A stretch of DNA of 9,764 nucleotides. Origin: Planctomycetota bacterium (GTDB lineage: Bacteria > Planctomycetota > SBBH01 > JACQRN01). Position 1 is the first letter of the stretch; every line of letters starts with the position of its first letter. The stretch spans positions 1 to 9,764 of the forward strand of contig JACQRN010000121.1 in assembly GCA_016206515.1 (NCBI GenBank). Reading direction: 5' to 3'. Made by a program: the position numbers and the translations under genes. The notes beneath the pieces were generated by a model. It searched no databases. It was not told where the DNA came from and was given only the letters and a program-made list of their open reading frames with translations. Shown here in pieces: positions 6,523 to 9,764 of this stretch.

Positions 6523-8073
6523 ATGATCCTGCGAAGCGCGCTTTCCTCAGCGTTCCTCCTGACCCTCCTTGGGACCGCGTCCGTCCGGGCCGACCCGCCC
6601 CCCGCGCAGCCGCCGGAGGACCCCCGCCGCGCCGAGTTCCGCTCGCTGTACGGGCAGTCCCCCCTGGAGTCGTGGCATGCGCGCGCGGTGCAAGCGATCA
6701 ACGTCAACGACCCGTCCGCGCTTCCTCTCCTGTACGAGGTGCTCCAGGAGCCGAACGGGTACGTGCGAGCCGCCGCGGCGCGGCAGCTCGCCACGGCATC
6801 CGCCCCGGAGGCGCGCGCGGCGCTGCGGGAGGCGGCCAGAAACCATCCCGAGCCTCTCGTCCGGGAGGGGGTCGTGATGACCCTGGCGCTGGCGGCCGAG
6901 CCCGGCGAAGAGGACCGCGCAACGGTGCGCCAAGCCGCCGCGCGCGACGCGGACTGGCGCGTGCGGCGGACCGCCGCATGGGGGCTCTCCCTGGCGCGCG
7001 TCCCCGCGTCGGTCGATGCGCTCCTGGAAGCATGGCTCGCCGAGGAGGGGCGCGAGGGGGGCGCGCAAGCGCGCGTTCAGGCGCTCCTCGTGGAGTCCCT
7101 GCGCACCCTGTGCGGAGAGGACCGTGGGGCGACGCGGCGGGAGTGGAGCGCGTGGTGGGAGGGGCACCGCGCCCAGTTCCAGGTCCCGCAGGAACCGGGG
7201 CCGGGGCCGATGCGTCGGCTGAAGGTCGACGGGGTCTGGATCGATGTCGAGACCCCGACGCTCCGTCGCGACCCGCCGCGGCCAATCGTCTATGTCATCC
7301 CGGAGTACGGCCTGAACGCGTCCCTGTACCGCCCCGGCCTCGCCGCGCTCGCCGGGGAGGCGGACCTGGTCTACTTCGACCTTCCTCGGGTGTCCGATTT
7401 CGAGCGGCTCGACGAGGCGCGCGAGATCCAATTCGGGCACCCCGTCTACCCGACGGCGGCGCTCTCGCGCGCCCTCGAGGCGTTCCGCCGCGAGCAGGGG
7501 CACGGCCCGGTCGTGGTCCTCGCCCACGGGGTGAGCGCCTGCGTCGCCTCGGAGTTCGCGCGCGCCAACCCCGGGGCGGTCCGCGGGCTCATCCTGGTCT
7601 CCGCGATCTCCGGGGGCGATGCGTACCTGCGCACCCTCCTGGCTCTGCGTACCTCCGAGCGCCTGACGGTCGAGCAGAGGGAGCACCTCGCGCGGCGGGT
7701 TCTGCGCGCGGGGGAGCCCCCCCTCCCCGTGACCGACCCGGAGGCGGAACTACGCGCCTACTTCTCGATCTACTTCCACGACCAGGGGGACCTGGAGCTC
7801 GCCTGGCGGTGCGGGCCGTGCCTGCGGAACCTCGGGCAGGTGCAGTTCCCCCCGTTCGATTTCAAGAGGGGGGCGGTCCCCGACATGCCGGTCCTCCTGG
7901 CGGTCGGCGCGCACGGCGTCCTCGGGACCCCCTCGGACAACCGGAAGATCGAGCGCGCCTTCGGACGCCGCGCACGGATCGCCCGGTTCGAGCGGTCCGG
8001 CCGCGCCCCCTTCCTGGAGGAGCCGGGCGCCTTCCGCGAGGCGGTGACCGGATTCCTGCGCGGCCTGGAGTAG
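6523..8073 (+). CDS. Secreted HEAT-repeat protein fused to alpha/beta-hydrolase-like domain
   Basis: The 516-aa product starts with a signal peptide (MILRSALSS, hydrophobic stretch 7-19, cleavage likely after SVRA at 23), so it should be periplasmic. Residues 50-195 form HEAT-like helical pairs (for example VRAAAARQLA, LVREGVVMTLALA, WRVRRTAAWGLSLA) followed by a WSAWWEGHR segment (208-216). Residues about 235-516 follow the alpha/beta-hydrolase order: a first strand PIVYVIPEYG, VYFDLPR, the nucleophile elbow VVVLAHGVSAC (330-340, S338), strand GLILVSA, and the last unit FLEEPGAFREAVTGFL. The usual GxSxG ends in Cys instead of Gly. The position normally holding the catalytic His (SGHxPxxEEP) is Arg494, and the acid region reads VGAHGVL without Asp. 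I infer a non-catalytic or altered hydrolase fold, perhaps a binding protein. No good Shine-Dalgarno precedes ATG 6523, but the signal peptide supports it. It lies 21 bases after the glycosyltransferase. Real substrate or partner unknown. Confidence 0.85.
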   Translation: MILRSALSSAFLLTLLGTASVRADPPPAQPPEDPRRAEFRSLYGQSPLESWHARAVQAINVNDPSALPLLYEVLQEPNGYVRAAAARQLATASAPEARAALREAARNHPEPLVREGVVMTLALAAEPGEEDRATVRQAAARDADWRVRRTAAWGLSLARVPASVDALLEAWLAEEGREGGAQARVQALLVESLRTLCGEDRGATRREWSAWWEGHRAQFQVPQEPGPGPMRRLKVDGVWIDVETPTLRRDPPRPIVYVIPEYGLNASLYRPGLAALAGEADLVYFDLPRVSDFERLDEAREIQFGHPVYPTAALSRALEAFRREQGHGPVVVLAHGVSACVASEFARANPGAVRGLILVSAISGGDAYLRTLLALRTSERLTVEQREHLARRVLRAGEPPLPVTDPEAELRAYFSIYFHDQGDLELAWRCGPCLRNLGQVQFPPFDFKRGAVPDMPVLLAVGAHGVLGTPSDNRKIERAFGRRARIARFERSGRAPFLEEPGAFREAVTGFLRGLE

Positions 8074-8082
8074 TCGTACAAT

Positions 8083-8130
8083 CCCCGTCGGGTGCGTAGA
8101 GAGGATGCTTAAGACGGGGGCTTGATTTTT
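8083..8130 (+). terminator. Possible intrinsic terminator after the HEAT/hydrolase gene
   Basis: CCCCGTC (8083-8089) pairs perfectly with GACGGGG (8113-8119). A TTGATTTTT tract (8122-8130) follows shortly after. The 23-base loop is long for a terminator, and the T-run starts three to seven bases after the stem, so efficiency may be low. Its place ten bases after the stop at 8073 and before the next gene's ribosome site fits a boundary between transcription units. Confidence 0.4.
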
Positions 8131-8145
8131 CCAGCTCCTGATCCC

Positions 8146-8152
8146 AAGGAGG
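8146..8152 (+). promoter_or_regulatory. Strong ribosome binding site setting the start at 8158
   Basis: AAGGAGG, a full match to the anti-Shine-Dalgarno core, lies five bases before ATG 8158. It fixes the start there and rules out earlier in-frame near-start codons such as the one at 8122. It is the best ribosome site in the window; most other genes here have weak ones, so this gene may be translated more strongly. Confidence 0.85.
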
Positions 8153-8157
8153 CTCAA

Positions 8158-8931
8158 ATGCGCCGCGTTGCCGTGTACCTCGCGCTGATCTCCTCCCTCG
8201 CCGGAACCGCCCGGGCGGACTGGATCGTCCTGAAGAACGGCCGCACGTTCGCCGGGGAGATCGTCGATATCGGGGACGAGCTGTGGATCCACCGCGCCGA
8301 CGGGACCTCGGCGCTGATCGTCGCCTCGGAGGTCGCGCGTCGCCGCACGGCCGAGTCGCTCCATGAGGATTTCGAGGGGCTCCAGGCCGACCTCGCGAAG
8401 CGGGAACTGTCCGCCTCCGACCGCCTTGGCGAGTCCGACCACCTGCTCGCGTGGTGCCTCGAATACGGCCTGGAGGAGGAGGCCCGCCTCGTCGCGCGGC
8501 AGGTCCTCGCCTTGGACGTCGGCCACGCGCGCGCGAGGGAGATCCTGGCTCGCGCCTCCCTCGCGGAGGCGGATGCGATCGTCCCGGCGAGGCGCGTACG
8601 CGCCTCATTCCTGCACGACCCCGAGACCGCGCGGACCCTGCCCGCCGGGCCGGAGCCGTCGTGGCGCTCCGCGCAGGAGGACATCGGGGGGGAGAACCTC
8701 CCCGACCGGGCGGACATGCGCCGCGGGGCGGGGAACGCCCGTCGCGGCGGCGGGATGTACGGGCGGTCGACCGTCCTCGACCTCCGCCTCGCGGCCGCGC
8801 AGCTGCTCGGGTTCGTGCCGTTCAATACACCCTTGGCTGTATCGGCCGGCCAGACACTTACCGTGACGATCAGCTGGCCGAACATCACGCTCCAGGCGTA
8901 CCACGGGAGCGTGGCGGCTCCGTCGCGGTAG
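8158..8931 (+). CDS. Secreted small-barrel (KNG motif) protein of unknown function
   Basis: The 257-aa product has a clear signal peptide (MRRVAVYLALISSLAGTARA, cleavage after residue 20). The mature N-terminus DWIVLKNGRTFAGEIVDIGDELW continues to a DGTSALIVASEVARR segment (48-62). The pattern, a strand with KNGxxxxGEI, a turn, then a strand ending in SEV, resembles the small Sm/SH3-like barrel common at the start of exported proteins from planctomycete-type genomes. Residues 65-140 are charged and helical, with LARRLV/ARQVLALD-like turns reminiscent of TPR helices. Residues 150-205 are low in structure and rich in Arg, Gly and Asp. The C-terminus (220-257) changes character: FNTPLAVSAGQTLTVTISW looks beta-stranded. 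The base sequence around 8820-8890 is also less GC-rich than its surroundings. I cannot name a function. It precedes a HEAT-like secreted protein, whose start lies 15 bases after this stop, so the two are probably co-translated. Confidence 0.8.
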   Translation: MRRVAVYLALISSLAGTARADWIVLKNGRTFAGEIVDIGDELWIHRADGTSALIVASEVARRRTAESLHEDFEGLQADLAKRELSASDRLGESDHLLAWCLEYGLEEEARLVARQVLALDVGHARAREILARASLAEADAIVPARRVRASFLHDPETARTLPAGPEPSWRSAQEDIGGENLPDRADMRRGAGNARRGGGMYGRSTVLDLRLAAAQLLGFVPFNTPLAVSAGQTLTVTISWPNITLQAYHGSVAAPSR

Positions 8932-8945
8932 GAGGGGGAAGGCAC

Positions 8946-9764
8946 ATGGCGCAGTCCGGCGTTCGAGGTCCGGCGTCCGGCGGAGGGGTAGGCCAACCCC
9001 TTGCAGGCCCGGCTGCGCGGGCGGCTGTGATCCTTGCGCTGGCGCTCACGCCGCTGGCGCCCCGGCGCGCGACCGCACACCCTCCGGAGGAACCGGCACC
9101 CCCCTCGACCGACGCTGAAATCCGCCCCGGCGACGGCGTCCTCCTGATCGGCCCGGACGGAAGCGCCTCCTGGGACACCGTGGCCGCTGTGCGCGAGCGT
9201 TTTCCCGGAACGAGGGAGAAACTTCCGGAAACGCTCCCGCCCCATGTCGGGGCGATCGCGGTCCCACCGCAGGTCCTCCTGCTGACGGACGGCTGGCGTG
9301 GCATCGCGGAACGGCTGTGCCGGGACTATGCGGCGGGCGACCCGGCGGGGATGTACGTCGACGCGGCTTTGCAGGCACTTCCGATGCCGGGACGCGAGGG
9401 GCTCGTCGAGGTCGCCGCGGGGTCCGCCTATGCGCGCACCGAGGTCCGCGCCGCGGCGGTGGATCTGCTCGGCCGCCTGGAGGGCCCCGACGCCGACGCC
9501 GTCCTGGGACGGATCGCCCTGGAAAGCCCGAGCCGAGCCACGCGCGTCCTGGCGGTCGACCGTCTCGCCGAGGGGGGACGCCCGGTCCCCGCCCGCGTCC
9601 TGGCGGCGATCGGATCGGAGGCGCTCCCCTCGTCCCGAGCGCTTGAGGTCGTCCGACGGACGCGCGATCCCGCCGCGCTCCCCCACGTGATGACGGCACT
9701 ACGAGCCCACGAGGACCGTGCCGCGCGCACGGGCATGGGACTGCGCCACGACGGGGAGGGGATC
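8946..9764 (+). CDS. Secreted HEAT-like repeat protein, partial (runs off right edge)
   Basis: An open frame of 273 codons begins at ATG 8946 and continues to the last base, so the 3' end is missing. A GGAGG-rich stretch (8931-8942) just before the ATG gives a plausible ribosome site. Residues 24-44 (AARAAVILALALTPLAPRRATA) look like a signal peptide with cleavage after about 44; the preceding 20 residues are encoded partly by a 7-bp repeat. An alternative GTG at 9027 would give a shorter, more typical signal peptide but has no ribosome site. Residues 55-150 form a region I do not recognise, starting GDGVLLIGPDGSASWDTV. From about 150 onward, helix pairs such as VRAAAVDLLGRLEGPDADAVLGRIA and SRATRVLAVDRLAEG resemble HEAT repeats. 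This suggests a scaffold or binding protein in the periplasm. Codon use (G/C at third positions) fits a real gene on this strand, unlike the long antisense frame opposite. Confidence 0.75.
   Translation, partial: MAQSGVRGPASGGGVGQPLAGPAARAAVILALALTPLAPRRATAHPPEEPAPPSTDAEIRPGDGVLLIGPDGSASWDTVAAVRERFPGTREKLPETLPPHVGAIAVPPQVLLLTDGWRGIAERLCRDYAAGDPAGMYVDAALQALPMPGREGLVEVAAGSAYARTEVRAAAVDLLGRLEGPDADAVLGRIALESPSRATRVLAVDRLAEGGRPVPARVLAAIGSEALPSSRALEVVRRTRDPAALPHVMTALRAHEDRAARTGMGLRHDGEGI
8954..8981 (+). repeat. Four 7-bp tandem units at the 5' end of the last gene
   Basis: The units read GTCCGGC, GTTCGAG, GTCCGGC, GTCCGGC with no slips; the CCG/TCG core recurs exactly every seven bases (third base at 8958, 8965, 8972, 8979). 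Spacing and CCG core match the larger array at 2572-2743. The units are inside the predicted coding region, between the start codon and the signal peptide. Confidence 0.65.

Noticed and set aside
8154..9686. Minus-strand open frame of 510 codons at the right end
   Set aside because: The plus strand has two genes with signal peptides and ribosome sites; the minus frame has no recognisable domain.

Overview
The window is GC-rich, densely coded bacterial chromosomal DNA. It combines a Ser/Thr protein kinase with a membrane anchor, an FHA-GAF-sigma54 activator, several signal-peptide proteins with HEAT-type or small-barrel repeats, and a heptosyltransferase-like enzyme. This mix suits a Gram-negative, large-genome environmental lineage such as Planctomycetota, with Myxococcota, Acidobacteriota or a related candidate phylum as alternatives. 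The lineage is inferred from gene content only. No rRNA or tRNA gene or CRISPR array was seen.

Left edge (1-1077): the C-terminal part of an IS4-family transposase enters from outside the window and stops at 806. The 44-codon tail of a glyoxalase/bleomycin-resistance (VOC) gene follows directly, so this looks like an insertion scar. A 127-base gap follows, containing one short hairpin.

Minus-strand signalling block (5379 down to 1078), in transcription order: a SCO1/SenC-type copper/thiol protein; an FHA-GAF-AAA+ sigma54 activator with a Fis-type HTH, joined to it by a GTGA start/stop overlap; a 217-base spacer made mostly of a degenerate 7-bp tandem repeat; and a Hanks-type kinase with one membrane segment and a periplasmic tail. 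A kinase and a phosphothreonine-reading FHA protein side by side suggest a phospho-signalling route into sigma54-dependent transcription.

Plus-strand envelope block (5425 to the right edge): a family 9 glycosyltransferase (ADP-heptose:LPS heptosyltransferase type), then a secreted HEAT-repeat protein fused to an alpha/beta-hydrolase-like domain that seems to lack its catalytic His. After a possible terminator come a secreted small-barrel protein with a very good ribosome binding site and a HEAT-like secreted protein still open at the window end. The two blocks diverge from a 45-base spacer.

The least ordinary features are the heptad repeats at two sites with a shared CCG core, the translational coupling of a SCO protein to a sigma54 activator, and the apparently triad-deficient HEAT/hydrolase fusion. 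I did not find a clear new defence or biosynthetic system.
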